Origin: Brevibacillus_H sp049846925
GTDB taxonomy: Bacteria; Bacillota; Bacilli; Brevibacillales; Brevibacillaceae
Direction of reading: 5' to 3'
Assembly: GCF_049846925.1 (NCBI RefSeq)
Contig: NZ_JBNCMT010000023.1
Location: 1 to 64,000 of the forward strand
Length of the DNA stretch: 64,000 nucleotides
Below are positions 26,001-35,390 of this stretch, one piece after another. Positions within the stretch are counted from its first letter, which is position 1; each line of letters begins with the position of its first letter. The notes under the pieces are model-generated. The model ran no database searches and had not been told where the DNA came from. It was given only the letters and a program-made list of their open reading frames with translations. Made by a program: the position numbers and the translations under genes.

Positions 26001-26744
26001 TTATTCGGTTTGTTTTTCCAATTCGGATTGTAGTTCTTGCAGTAGCTGTCTCATTTCCTTAGTAAGCTCCATCTCTTCCAACAGCTCAGGGCGACGCTCC
26101 AGTGTCCTGCGAAGAGACTCCTTCAGACGCCAGCGCTCGATATTGGCATGGTGTCCAGACAGCAAAATATCAGGAACTTTCCAGCCGCGATATTCTGCGG
26201 GACGTGTATAATGAGGGTGCTCCAAGAGTCCGGTGGAAAAAGAATCAGACACGGCTGAGGTTTCATTCCCAAGAGCGCCCGGCTGCAAACGGACGACACT
26301 GTCGATAATGACCATCGCCGCCAACTCGCCACCAGTCAGCACATAGTCCCCGATGGAGATTTCATCTGTCACCAAGTGTTGTCTGATCCGCTCGTCATAG
26401 CCTTCGTAATGACCACATAAAAACACGAGATGCTCTTCATTGGCCAACTCTTCTGCGAGCTTTTGATTATAGCGCTTTCCCTGCGGGCACATAAGTACGA
26501 CACGAGGTTTGGAATCACCTGTGACTGCCTCTACTGCGTTAAACAGCGGTTCTGGCTTCAGCACCATGCCTCCGCCTCCACCATAAGGTGTGTCGTCCAC
26601 CGTGCCATGTTTGCTTTCCGAGAACTCACGGAAGTTCGTCACCTGGAAGTTGACGATCCCTTTCTCTGCTGCCTTGCCCAGGATGCTTGAATGTAGAACG
26701 CCAGAGAACATTTCAGGAAAAAGCGTAAGGACATCAATTCTCAT
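26001..26744 (-). CDS. trmD: tRNA (guanine-N1-)-methyltransferase TrmD
   Basis: This 247-residue enzyme methylates G37 of tRNAs with S-adenosylmethionine. It starts MRIDVLTLFPEMF and has the trefoil-knot SAM site YVLTGGELAAMVIIDSVVRLQPGALG near 135-160, plus PYGGGGGMVL and LCGHYEGYDER. Length is normal. It follows rimM by 10 bp and precedes rplS. Confidence 0.98.
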   Translation of the reverse strand: MRIDVLTLFPEMFSGVLHSSILGKAAEKGIVNFQVTNFREFSESKHGTVDDTPYGGGGGMVLKPEPLFNAVEAVTGDSKPRVVLMCPQGKRYNQKLAEELANEEHLVFLCGHYEGYDERIRQHLVTDEISIGDYVLTGGELAAMVIIDSVVRLQPGALGNETSAVSDSFSTGLLEHPHYTRPAEYRGWKVPDILLSGHHANIERWRLKESLRRTLERRPELLEEMELTKEMRQLLQELQSELEKQTE

Positions 26745-26754
26745 ATGCGCCCCC

Positions 26755-27270
26755 CTACAGCAACCCTTCCATCAGATGGCAGACAATCCGTTTGTTCTTC
26801 ACGTCTACCTCTTTGATACACTCATCAATAAACGGAAGCATGATCTCTCCACGCTTTCCTTTGACGACCCAGACGTCATTGGCACCTGGCTGTAATACTT
26901 CGACGATCTTGCCCAAATCCTCACCGTCATCCGTGACAACCTGACATCCTACCAATTGATGGATATAAAATTCATCGTCTTCGAGATCCAACAGCTCTTC
27001 TTCGCTGATTTTCAATTCTCCGCCTTTGTACTTCTCGATGTCGTTGATCGAATTGTAGCCTTGGAACTTGAGCAATTCAAAATCTTTATGGTTACGCCTA
27101 GAAGCGACTTTTAGCCGAATCGGTTGGGACAGGGTGGGGTGAAATAAATACAGTTCAGCCCCAATTGCAAAGCGCTCATCTGGAAAATCCGTTGTCGATA
27201 CCACTCGCACTTCGCCCTGTAATCCCTGTGTGTTGACAAGCTTGCCAACGGTGTAAAACTTCTCACTCAT
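26755..27270 (-). CDS. rimM: 16S rRNA processing protein RimM
   Basis: This 171-residue 30S maturation factor has an N-terminal beta-barrel domain (YTVGKLVNTQGLQGEVRVVSTTDFP) and a C-terminal PRC-barrel (FYIHQLVGCQVVTDDGEDLGKIVEVLQPGANDVWVV in outline). It binds protein S19. Its ATG overlaps the ylqD stop by 8 bp. The order rpsP-khpA-ylqD-rimM-trmD-rplS is typical of Bacilli. Confidence 0.97.
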   Translation of the reverse strand: MSEKFYTVGKLVNTQGLQGEVRVVSTTDFPDERFAIGAELYLFHPTLSQPIRLKVASRRNHKDFELLKFQGYNSINDIEKYKGGELKISEEELLDLEDDEFYIHQLVGCQVVTDDGEDLGKIVEVLQPGANDVWVVKGKRGEIMLPFIDECIKEVDVKNKRIVCHLMEGLL

Positions 27271-27688
27271 CGCTCTTCTTCCCTCCTTGCCGAATGTCGA
27301 TGACTACCCCGTCTTTTAGTATGATTTCTGTACCGTCCATGATTTCATCCCATACATCGCCAACGTTTACCTGTACACTGCTCTCAACAGTCGTATGGTA
27401 AATCTCGCTGCCTTCCGGGAGGTTCTCCACTTGTTTCACCTGAAATTGAAGCATCTCCATTTTTTCTTTTCTGATGCGTTCCTCACGTGCGATTCGTTCC
27501 GCCATAAATTTGTATGTATCGCCAGTCTTTTTCTGTGCATCGGCAAGTAATTTTTTACGCTGGAATTGCCACTGCTCCAACTCGCTCTGCACTTGTTTTA
27601 TCTGACGGTTGTATTGAGAGAGCAAGAGCAACCGAGATGCCTCCGTCAGCACTATTTTCACTTGAACGGGTCGATGAATCGTGATCAC
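27263..27688 (-). CDS. ylqD: YlqD family protein
   Basis: The protein has 141 residues. A short N-terminal segment (ITIHRPVQVKIVLTEASR) leads into a long coiled-coil (about 25-85, LSQYNRQIKQVQSELEQWQFQRKKLL). A small beta domain (VQVNVGDVWDEIMDGTEIILKDGVVIDIR) ends it. YlqD is conserved at this locus in Bacilli but has no assigned function. The GTG at 27688 follows GGGGGAGG by 7 nt; a longer start at 27724 would swallow that site. Confidence 0.88.
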   Translation of the reverse strand: MITIHRPVQVKIVLTEASRLLLLSQYNRQIKQVQSELEQWQFQRKKLLADAQKKTGDTYKFMAERIAREERIRKEKMEMLQFQVKQVENLPEGSEIYHTTVESSVQVNVGDVWDEIMDGTEIILKDGVVIDIRQGGKKSDE

Positions 27689-27738
27689 AGAAAAACCTCC
27701 CCCCTCATCCGGACGCTCGCACACTCTTTACTATAGTA

Positions 27739-27766
27739 CAAAAAAGACTGGGACGCATCCCAGCCT
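27739..27766 (-). terminator. Terminator between khpA and ylqD
   Basis: On the minus strand GGCTGGGA-TGCG-TCCCAGTC is followed by TTTTTTG. It separates rpsP-khpA from ylqD-rimM-trmD. Confidence 0.88.
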
Positions 27767-27772
27767 TCTTTT

Positions 27773-28000
27773 TTATACGATTTCAACGGTCACACGCTTG
27801 TCTGAATTGACTCCAGCAGCAGTAACAACTGTGCGTAGAGATTTTGCGATACGTCCTTGTTTGCCGATGATTTTACCCATATCACTTGGGTGAACAGATA
27901 ATTCAAAGACCAGAAGACGTTCCTTCTCTACAGCGTTGACTCGTACCTCTTCCGGATGATCTACAAGAGCCTTTGCGATCAGTTCGACTAACTCTTTCAT
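27773..28000 (-). CDS. khpA: RNA-binding KH protein KhpA (YlqC)
   Basis: This is a 75-residue single KH domain: MKELVELIAKALVDHPEEV, then the GxxG loop in MGKIIGKQGRIAKSLRTVV. KhpA pairs with KhpB (Jag) in Gram-positive bacteria and affects RNA metabolism and cell shape. It follows rpsP by 23 bp and ends at a terminator. Confidence 0.95.
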   Translation of the reverse strand: MKELVELIAKALVDHPEEVRVNAVEKERLLVFELSVHPSDMGKIIGKQGRIAKSLRTVVTAAGVNSDKRVTVEIV

Positions 28001-28023
28001 ACAGAACCCTCCGTCAGAGATGC

Positions 28024-28299
28024 TTACTTCTTGCCAAATTTGGCTTCGTTCACTTGAGCAAGTACACCTACTGTAGAGAGCAGGTTACGAACTGTATCGG
28101 TTGGAGCTGCACCGTTCAAGATCCATTGAACAGCTTTCTCCGTATCGATATTGAGAACAGCCGGTTGAGCTACCGGATTGTAGTAACCAATCTCCTCGAT
28201 GAAACGACCATCACGTGGGGAACGAGAGTCAGCAACAACTACACGGTAGAAAGGAGCTTTCTTGGAACCCATACGCTTAAGACGAATTTTAACTGCCAT
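28024..28299 (-). CDS. rpsP: 30S ribosomal protein S16
   Basis: This 91-residue S16 contains MAVKIRLKRMGSKKAPFYRVVVADSRSPRDGRFIEEIGYYNP in outline. The ATG at 28299 follows GGAGGTGA by 6-7 nt; an upstream ATG at 28308 is inside that site. It precedes khpA. Confidence 0.98.
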   Translation of the reverse strand: MAVKIRLKRMGSKKAPFYRVVVADSRSPRDGRFIEEIGYYNPVAQPAVLNIDTEKAVQWILNGAAPTDTVRNLLSTVGVLAQVNEAKFGKK

Positions 28300-28385
28300 G
28301 TTGTTCACCTCCTATAAAAATCAACGCATACAACGTTGGTATTTCTTTATCTGAACTATCGCTTGGATGCGATAAGAGTTCAACT

Positions 28386-29840
28386 TTATTTAAATGGTGG
28401 TTTGAAGTTAAACGGGAAGTTGAGTCCGCCCTTCTTCTTGTCATCCATTCCCGGAAGCCCTGGCAAGTTTGGCATTTTGCCTCCGCCCAGACCTGGGATA
28501 TTGAATCCACCTTTTTTGTTGCCTTTTTTCTTCATTTTGGTAGCCATGCCAGAGAACTGCTTCATCATTTTCTTCATTTCTTCGAATTGCTTGATGAAAC
28601 GGTTTACTTCCTGAACAGTCGTACCTGCACCTGTTGCGATGCGGCGACGACGGCTTGCATTCAAAAGATCAGGGTTGGCACGCTCTGCTTTGGTCATCGA
28701 TTTCACAATGGCTTCTGTGCGAGCCACTTGTTTCTCGTCGATCTTCAGGTCTTTCATGCCTTTCATCTTGTTCATGCCAGGCAGCATTCCCAATAGATCT
28801 TCCAATGGACCAAGCTTGCGCATTTGTGCCATCGAGTCGAGGAACATGTCAAAGGTGAATTCCCCTTGACGCATTTGACGCTCCATCTCTTTGGCCTTCT
28901 CTTCGTCAACCGCTTCCTGTGCCTTCTCAATCAGGCTGAGTACGTCACCCATGCCAAGAATTCGGGAAGACATGCGGTCCGGATGGAATGGCTCCAATGC
29001 ATCCAGCTTCTCACCCATACCAGCAAACTTGATTGGCTTGCCAGTTACTGCTTTAACGGAGAGTGCTGCACCACCACGGGTATCACCGTCAAGCTTGGTG
29101 AGAATGACGCCCGTCAACTCCAACTGATCGTTGAAGCTTTCGGCCACATTCACGGCATCTTGACCAGTCATCGCATCGACGACGAGTAAAATCTCATCAG
29201 GTTTGGCTACTTCACGTAACTGTTTCAGCTCATCCATCAATGTTTCATCGATGTGCAAGCGACCAGCGGTATCGATCAGCACGTAGTCCAGGTGATTCGC
29301 TTTGGCATGCTCAATTGCTTGTCTCGCAATTTCAACCGGACTTACCTGATCACCCAAGGTAAACACAGGCGCTTTGACCTGCTCACCTAAAACTTGAAGC
29401 TGTTTGATCGCAGCCGGACGATAGATGTCGCCTGCAACCAACAGTGGTTTGCGATTTTGTTTTTGCAGATATTTGGCAAGTTTCCCTGTGGTGGTCGTTT
29501 TACCGGCACCCTGCAAACCTACCATCATCACGACAGTTGGCGATTTTGGAGCAACGGCAATTGATGCTACGCTGCCTCCCATTAACTCGGTCAATTCCTC
29601 GTTAACGATCTTGATGACCATCTGTCCTGGAGTTAAACTTTTCAGTACTTCCTGACCTACCGCACGCTCTTTGATACGAGCGACGAAGTCTTTGACAACT
29701 TTAAAGTTAACGTCAGCTTCGAGAAGAGCGAGTCTTACTTCACGCATCGCCTCGTTGACCGCTGTTTCGTCAATCTTGCCTCTGCCTCGCAGCTTGTCAA
29801 AAGCATTCTGCAACCGACTTGCTAAACTTTCAAAGGCCAT
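28386..29840 (-). CDS. ffh: Signal recognition particle protein Ffh
   Basis: The 484-residue SRP54 homologue binds signal sequences and 4.5S/scRNA. N domain 1-85; GTPase G1 GLQGAGKTTTTGKLA near 107, DTAGRLHID near 187, TKLDGDTRGG near 245; Met-rich M domain from about 300 (MKKMMKQFSGMATKMKKKG). The tail is longer than in B. subtilis Ffh and rich in Gly, Pro, Lys and Met (FNIPGLGGGKMPNLPGLPG). It lies between ylxM and rpsP. Confidence 0.98.
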   Translation of the reverse strand: MAFESLASRLQNAFDKLRGRGKIDETAVNEAMREVRLALLEADVNFKVVKDFVARIKERAVGQEVLKSLTPGQMVIKIVNEELTELMGGSVASIAVAPKSPTVVMMVGLQGAGKTTTTGKLAKYLQKQNRKPLLVAGDIYRPAAIKQLQVLGEQVKAPVFTLGDQVSPVEIARQAIEHAKANHLDYVLIDTAGRLHIDETLMDELKQLREVAKPDEILLVVDAMTGQDAVNVAESFNDQLELTGVILTKLDGDTRGGAALSVKAVTGKPIKFAGMGEKLDALEPFHPDRMSSRILGMGDVLSLIEKAQEAVDEEKAKEMERQMRQGEFTFDMFLDSMAQMRKLGPLEDLLGMLPGMNKMKGMKDLKIDEKQVARTEAIVKSMTKAERANPDLLNASRRRRIATGAGTTVQEVNRFIKQFEEMKKMMKQFSGMATKMKKKGNKKGGFNIPGLGGGKMPNLPGLPGMDDKKKGGLNFPFNFKPPFK

Positions 29841-29851
29841 GTCAGCCCCTC

Positions 29852-30190
29852 CTAATCCATCTCAGACAGCTGGCGGAGCAAAGAAAGTAGCTCCTCTTGA
29901 GAATCACTTCTGTTCAAGTTTTTTACCAAGCTAAACATCTTCTCTAGCATCAACTGGCGCTGTTCATGCTTATGAGTAAGCTGCAGCTTTTGTTCATATT
30001 CAAACAGTTGCTTCTCTGCACGTTTGATATGATCATAAACCGCTTGACGACTCACTTCATGCATTTCGGCAATTTCGCCTAGCGACAGATCGTCCAAATA
30101 GTAGAGCTCCAGATATTCTCGCTGTTTCCCTTTGAGTAGCATGGCATAAAAGTCAAACAAAACATTCACTTGATTGGTCTTTTCTAACAT
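29852..30190 (-). CDS. ylxM: YlxM family SRP-associated DNA-binding protein
   Basis: The protein has 112 residues with a sigma-70 region 4-like helix-turn-helix (LYYLDDLSLGEIAEMHEVSRQAVYDHIKRAEKQL in outline, residues 35-70). YlxM/UPF0122 proteins are encoded with ffh and ftsY and stimulate SRP GTPase activity in some species. It is 11 bp before ffh. Confidence 0.95.
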   Translation of the reverse strand: MLEKTNQVNVLFDFYAMLLKGKQREYLELYYLDDLSLGEIAEMHEVSRQAVYDHIKRAEKQLFEYEQKLQLTHKHEQRQLMLEKMFSLVKNLNRSDSQEELLSLLRQLSEMD

Positions 30191-30322
30191 GGAACCAATC
30201 CTTTACTTGATGATTCTCTTATGAACAACGTGTAAAGTTTTTCCCTTTACAGAGCCAGATATAATACTATCTAATTCTCCGCCCACTGTCAAGTATTTTT
30301 ATTGACACAGAAAAATTGAATT

Positions 30323-31330
30323 TTATTCGGTCGGATTTGGCTGTTCCTCGGCCTTGTCAATCAGCCCTGCAAATAGGGCATGAACGAATTGCTCCGCATC
30401 AAATGGCTGCAAGTCATCCATCTTTTCACCAAGTCCAACATACTTCACCGGGATATTCAATTCATTGCGGATGGCGATGACAATACCACCCTTTGCCGTG
30501 CCGTCCAGCTTGGTTAACACAAGTCCAGAAACTCCTGCCGAGGTACCAAACGTCTTGGCCTGCGACAATGCATTCTGACCAGTAGTTGCATCGAGAACCA
30601 GAAGTACCTCATGAGGCGCATCCGGAATCTCACGCTGTAACACCCGGTATACTTTATTCAATTCATCCATCAAATGTTGTTTGTTTTGCAAACGTCCTGC
30701 TGTATCGACCAGAAGAACATCTACACCTCTGCTCTTTGCTTCCTGAACTGCGTCGAAAACTACGGCTGCAGGATCAGATCCCTGATCTTTTTTCACTACA
30801 TCGACTCCGACACGCTGCCCCCAAACCTCCAATTGTTCGATGGCTGCGGCACGGAATGTATCGCCTGCAGCAAGCAGCACTTTCTTTCCTTGCTGTTTAA
30901 ACATGTGTGCCATTTTACCGATCGTGGTTGTTTTTCCTACCCCGTTTACCCCAACGTATAAAATGACGTTCATTCTGCCCTCTTTTACGTTCAGGGAGAC
31001 GTCCTGTTTCTCGTCATTTTTGAGCAACCCAACCAGCTTTTCAGAAAGAATGGGCTGCAAGTCGAGAGCGTTCTCGATCTTGTGCTTCTTTGCTTCTACA
31101 CGAAGCTCGTCGATCAGCTCCATAACAGTGCTGACGCCTACATCGGCAGCAATCAAAATTTCTTCCAACTCTTCGAAAAAGCTCTCATCCAGCTTTTTGT
31201 ACCTGCGAACCAGTGCTTCTACCTTTTCCACCAGAGCATCTCTTGTCTTGGTCAACCCATCAGTAAACTTTTGAGTGACCTCTTCGGACTTCTGGAATAT
31301 GGCGTCTTTCAGCTTTTTAAAAAAGCTCAT
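30323..31330 (-). CDS. ftsY: SRP receptor FtsY
   Basis: This 335-residue receptor GTPase docks Ffh-ribosome complexes at the membrane. NG domain motifs: GVNGVGKTTTIGKMAH near 128, DTFRAAA near 158, DTAGRLQNKQ near 210, TKLDGTAKGG near 270. The acidic A domain of Gram-negative FtsY is missing, as usual in Bacilli. It follows smc by 46 bp. Confidence 0.97.
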   Translation of the reverse strand: MSFFKKLKDAIFQKSEEVTQKFTDGLTKTRDALVEKVEALVRRYKKLDESFFEELEEILIAADVGVSTVMELIDELRVEAKKHKIENALDLQPILSEKLVGLLKNDEKQDVSLNVKEGRMNVILYVGVNGVGKTTTIGKMAHMFKQQGKKVLLAAGDTFRAAAIEQLEVWGQRVGVDVVKKDQGSDPAAVVFDAVQEAKSRGVDVLLVDTAGRLQNKQHLMDELNKVYRVLQREIPDAPHEVLLVLDATTGQNALSQAKTFGTSAGVSGLVLTKLDGTAKGGIVIAIRNELNIPVKYVGLGEKMDDLQPFDAEQFVHALFAGLIDKAEEQPNPTE

Positions 31331-31376
31331 GGTTTATTTCCTCCTTCAATGACTTCGGGCTGTGGCAAAATTCGTG

Positions 31377-34300
31377 CTAGGATGCGCTCTCAATCATTTT
31401 CTTGGTATCTTCCAGCTTGACGGACACCAGTTTGGATACGCCGCCTTCCTGCATGGTAATACCATATAATACATCTGCACTTTCCATCGTGCCTTTGCGG
31501 TGGGTAACACAGATGAATTGGGTCTGCTTGCTAAAGTGGTGCATGTACTCGGCAAATCGGCTCACGTTGGCTTCATCAAGGGCCGCCTCTACCTCATCGA
31601 GCACACAGAACGGAACTGGCTTTACTCGTAAAATGGCGAACAATAACGCCATGGCCGTAAAGGCACGCTCCCCCCCTGAGAGTAGGGCAAGGTTTTGCAG
31701 CTTTTTGCCTGGAGGTTGGGCCACAATGTCGATACCTGTTTCCAGCAGGTTGTCTGGATTGGACAAGACGAGATCTGCTCTACCTCCGCCAAATAATTGA
31801 ACAAACACATCCTGGAACTGTTCACGGATCAAATCGAACGTCTCCCGGAATCGGCGTGACATCTCTTCGTCCATTTCTCGAATCACCTGATACAGCATAT
31901 CCTTGGCTTCATTCAAGTCTGCTTCCTGACTACTTAAAAACTCCATGCGCTCCGAAAGACGCTCATACTCTTCGATTGCGCCCAGATTCACCGTGCCCAG
32001 TGCGGCAATTTCTTTTTTCAGTTTGTTTACGATCTGCTGCTGTTCGTTGATGGCAAGCTCTGACGGGTATTTCTGCTTTGCCAGCTCATAGCTTAACTCA
32101 TATTCTTCAGAAAGTTTATTTAGAAGATGATCCAATTCTACATCGAAGCGATTTTTCTTCACTTCTTCCTGATGCAGAATATCCTCTAATCCTTTCACTT
32201 GCTTACGGATTTCTTTAACCTCTACTTCGATTTGTTCTTGAGCAGCAAATAGGGTAGCCCGCTCCGAACGCCGCTCGGCAATCAGGTTGCTGACACGTTC
32301 CTTATCCTGGCGCAGCTCACTGATTTTGCTGTCCAATTCGGTAGTAGATGATTCGTTGTTGCCCTCTAACGCATCGTAGGAGGCCAATGTGCGGTTTGCT
32401 TCATCCCATTCGTGTTGCAAACTGCTCTTTTGCTCGGCAAGACGCTTCACTTGCTCTTGACGGGATTGATACTCCTGCTTAACTTGTGCGGCTTTTACCT
32501 TAAGCGAAGTAATGCGTTCGTTCATTTCTTCCTTGTTGGAAAGCTGCTCTTGACGTCTCGTCTCAGCAAGCGCAATTGCCTCTGTCAGTTGTTTCTCTTC
32601 TTCTGTGAGGACAAGCAGTTTGTCTTCAGATTGCACCAGCTTCGTTTGAGCATCCTTGATTTCTCGTGAATGCCCCTCCAAATCCTGGGTCAAAAGGAAC
32701 AGGCGTTCAGACAAATTCTTGCTTTCTGCTTCCACTTGCTGCAACAAGCCCTTGAACTCCTGCTCTCGCAAACGGAAACTCTCACCCTGTGTACGAAGCT
32801 CTTCCTGGCGAGCTTCGGTCTCCTGCACCAGACGAGACAATTTTTCGATCGTCTCTTGATGCGAGATAATCTGTTTGTCTACTTCGGCGAGCGTTGTTTC
32901 CAGCTCTTCTGCCTGACGACCACGCCCCAACAAATTGGAGGTGTTCTTTTTCAGCGCACCACCAGTCATGGAACCGCCTGCGTTCACCAAGTCTCCATCT
33001 AATGTAACGACACGATAGCGGTACCCTAGCATGCGAGCGACCTGGTTAGCTTGCTCCAGTGTCTCTGTCACAATGACGGTACCAAGCATGGACTCGACAA
33101 TCGCACGATAGGTGTTGTCAAAAGAGATTAACTCACTGGCAATCCCGACGACACCCGTTGCCTGTTTCAGCTGCCTCTGGTCTGAATCCTGCAGTGTGCG
33201 TGACTTGATTACGGAAAGCGGCAGGAACGTCGCTCGTCCCAAGTTATTTTTCTTCAAGTAGGCAATTGCGTCACGGCCTGCTACTTCGTCGTTTACGACT
33301 ACGTTTTGCAAGGCACCGCCCAACGCAACTTCTACTGCTGTTTCCACTTTCTCAGGCACTTTGATCAACTCGGCAACGGCACCGTGGATACCTTTCATTC
33401 CTTTGTCCCGTGCTTTGAGAATTTCTTTAACGCCTTGCTGGAAACCGCTGAATTCAGCCTGCATCTCTTTAATTAGATCAAGACGGGACTTCAAGGATTC
33501 ACGACGTTGCTCATCTTGTCTGAGCAACTGACGGGCTTTTTCCACCTGAAGCTGATTGTTTTTCATCGCTTCTATTAATTCTTTATAGGTCGTAAGCGAT
33601 GCTTGTATACTCTCTTCAAGCTGGGAAAGTTCTTTTGTGTATTCATTTTGTTTGGTTAAACGAGCTTGTTCCTCTTGATCGAGCTTCGATTTTTCTTGTG
33701 TAAGGCGATCAATTCTTGCTTGATTGGTCTGTGTTACCTGTTGCAGGTGGCGAATCTCGTTTCGCAGGCTGGCCATTTCATTCAGTTTCTCAAAGTAATC
33801 ACTTTTGAGCTTGTCCACATCGTCAGATGCCGCCTGGACAATTTCAGCATATTGAATGCCCGCATCGTCGAGCGATTTTTGCACTTGATCGAGATTTTGC
33901 TTGGCCTCATCCTGCAATTTCAATTCTTCCTGCAATTCTGCTTCGATCGTATGCTGCTTCTCGGTTAACCGGTGCAACTGCTCCATGGTCGCTTGTCGGT
34001 TGGCTACCAGGTTACGCTGACGCTCCTTGAGTACTTCCCGTTGACCTTCGACCTTCTCCGTCTCTTCACTCACCGTCAGGAGTATTTGCTGCAACTCTTC
34101 GATCGATTGGTCGATCTGGGTGACTTTGAAACGAGCCTGCTCCAGATCAGCTTCACGGGTGCTGGCTTGTGTCGAGAGCTGCACCAATTCCCCCTGCAAG
34201 CGATCGACTCGCTGGTTCGCTTCTTCCCATTTCTCATGTGTGGCTTCGATTTGTTGCACATAGAGAGCTACCTCGTGAGTCTTGAGCTGTTTGCTTAATT

Positions 34301-34949
34301 CCAAATAGGATTTGGCTTTCTCTGCTTGCTCGGCAAGCGGTCCGACCTGTTCCGAAATTTCGCTTACAATATCGTGAATACGAACGAGGTTCTGTTCCGT
34401 TTCATCCAGCTTTTTCTCAGCTTCCCGCTTACGGGACTTGTATTTCACAATACCCGCCGCTTCTTCAAATATGCCACGGCGGTCTTCTGCTTTGGTACTT
34501 AGAATTTCTTCAATTCGGCCTTGTCCGATAATGGAATAAGCCTCTTTTCCGACACCCGTATCCATGAACAGCTCCATGATGTCCTTGAGACGGCAGGAGC
34601 GTTTGTTAATGTAATATTCACTATCACCTGAACGGTACACCCGTCTGGTCACTGTAACCTCAGAATATTCAAGGTCAAGGGATCGATCCGTGTTATCCAG
34701 TGTCAATGAGACTTCAGCAAAGTTAACCGGCTTGCGTGAGTCGCTTCCGGCAAAAATAATATCCTCCATCTTGGTACCACGCAATGATTTGGCGCTTTGT
34801 TCCCCTAACACCCAGCGTATAGCATCTGATACGTTACTTTTGCCGCTGCCATTTGGCCCGACAACTGCAGTAACACCCGGTACAAACTCCAATTCGGTAC
34901 GATCGGCAAATGATTTAAAGCCGACTATTTCCAACCGTTTCAGATACAT
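31377..34949 (-). CDS. smc: Chromosome segregation ATPase SMC
   Basis: The 1190-residue SMC forms the bacterial condensin with ScpA/ScpB. Walker A VGPNGSGKSNVSDAIRW near 32; long coiled-coils; hinge about 500-670 (including FSGFQQGVKEILKARD and GGALQNVVVNDEVAGRDAI); second coil; ABC signature LLSGGERAFTAMAL near 1095; Walker B CVLDEVEAALDEANV. It is complete. In B. subtilis rnc lies directly upstream; here about 5 kb with the mur operon is inserted between. Confidence 0.98.
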   Translation of the reverse strand: MYLKRLEIVGFKSFADRTELEFVPGVTAVVGPNGSGKSNVSDAIRWVLGEQSAKSLRGTKMEDIIFAGSDSRKPVNFAEVSLTLDNTDRSLDLEYSEVTVTRRVYRSGDSEYYINKRSCRLKDIMELFMDTGVGKEAYSIIGQGRIEEILSTKAEDRRGIFEEAAGIVKYKSRKREAEKKLDETEQNLVRIHDIVSEISEQVGPLAEQAEKAKSYLELSKQLKTHEVALYVQQIEATHEKWEEANQRVDRLQGELVQLSTQASTREADLEQARFKVTQIDQSIEELQQILLTVSEETEKVEGQREVLKERQRNLVANRQATMEQLHRLTEKQHTIEAELQEELKLQDEAKQNLDQVQKSLDDAGIQYAEIVQAASDDVDKLKSDYFEKLNEMASLRNEIRHLQQVTQTNQARIDRLTQEKSKLDQEEQARLTKQNEYTKELSQLEESIQASLTTYKELIEAMKNNQLQVEKARQLLRQDEQRRESLKSRLDLIKEMQAEFSGFQQGVKEILKARDKGMKGIHGAVAELIKVPEKVETAVEVALGGALQNVVVNDEVAGRDAIAYLKKNNLGRATFLPLSVIKSRTLQDSDQRQLKQATGVVGIASELISFDNTYRAIVESMLGTVIVTETLEQANQVARMLGYRYRVVTLDGDLVNAGGSMTGGALKKNTSNLLGRGRQAEELETTLAEVDKQIISHQETIEKLSRLVQETEARQEELRTQGESFRLREQEFKGLLQQVEAESKNLSERLFLLTQDLEGHSREIKDAQTKLVQSEDKLLVLTEEEKQLTEAIALAETRRQEQLSNKEEMNERITSLKVKAAQVKQEYQSRQEQVKRLAEQKSSLQHEWDEANRTLASYDALEGNNESSTTELDSKISELRQDKERVSNLIAERRSERATLFAAQEQIEVEVKEIRKQVKGLEDILHQEEVKKNRFDVELDHLLNKLSEEYELSYELAKQKYPSELAINEQQQIVNKLKKEIAALGTVNLGAIEEYERLSERMEFLSSQEADLNEAKDMLYQVIREMDEEMSRRFRETFDLIREQFQDVFVQLFGGGRADLVLSNPDNLLETGIDIVAQPPGKKLQNLALLSGGERAFTAMALLFAILRVKPVPFCVLDEVEAALDEANVSRFAEYMHHFSKQTQFICVTHRKGTMESADVLYGITMQEGGVSKLVSVKLEDTKKMIESAS

Positions 34950-34971
34950 ACGTGCTTCATCCTCCTAATTC

Positions 34972-35084
34972 AAAACGGTCATGACCGTTTTTTGACCGCA
35001 AGCGGTCACATCCACTTTTATGACAAGGTACCTCAGCGTCACACCTGGCATCTACTTCGGTAAAAACGTCGAGACGTTTTTCAC
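34972..35084. repeat. Palindromic intergenic repeat, copy A
   Basis: Three palindromes in order: AAAACGGTCATGACCGTTTT (34972-34991, perfect), TGACCGCAAGCGGTCA (34993-35008), and AAAAACGTCGAGACGTTTTT (35062-35081). A 50-bp stretch containing AGGTACCTCAGCGT and CTTCGGT lies between the last two. Copy B is nearly the same over its full length. It lies directly upstream of smc in a 441-bp gap that otherwise holds only the next two elements. Confidence 0.85.
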
Positions 35085-35184
35085 TGAAAAGATAACCAAA
35101 AACTTCGGTGCAGCCAATTTTAAAATAATTACTTCTGTATAACTGTATTATTTTATCATAGAACGAAAGGGGAGAGAAGATAAG

Positions 35185-35319
35185 AAAAGACTTCGTCCGT
35201 TTACGCTCAGTGGAAGTTCGCAAAGAAGATCATCAAGTCCGTTCTTCCACCTCTCATCGGGTGGCTGAAACGTCGCTCAGTATCACTTCCAAGGAGACTG
35301 AAAGCGGACGAAGTCTTTT
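35185..35319. repeat. Long inverted-repeat element
   Basis: AAAAGACTTCGTCCG (35185-35199) and CGGACGAAGTCTTTT (35305-35319) are perfect inverted arms around 105 bp. Inside, GTGGAAG/CTTCCAC and CCACC-TCTCATC-GGGTGG can also pair. The segment TCATCGGGTGGCTGAAACGTCG resembles part of repeat copy C. It may be a MITE-like or RNA-forming element; no ORF is convincing. Confidence 0.6.
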
Positions 35320-35325
35320 GATATG

Positions 35326-35374
35326 AGAAAAAGGACTGCCCCATAAGTAGCACCCTACTGTCGGGACAATCCTT
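35326..35374 (-). terminator. mur operon terminator
   Basis: On the minus strand AAGGATTGTCCC (35374-35363) pairs with GGGGCAGTCCTT (35342-35331) with GU pairs, then TTTTTCTC. It lies 17 bp past mupG. Confidence 0.85.
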
Positions 35375-35390
35375 CCGTTCCTCTATACTT

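Noticed and set aside
34957..35223. Minus-strand reading frame over repeat copy A, with a related frame over copy B (both read EKRLDVFTE)
   Set aside because: The frames follow the palindromic repeat, lack ribosome sites, and the similarity is that of the DNA repeat itself. Copy B has a stop inside.
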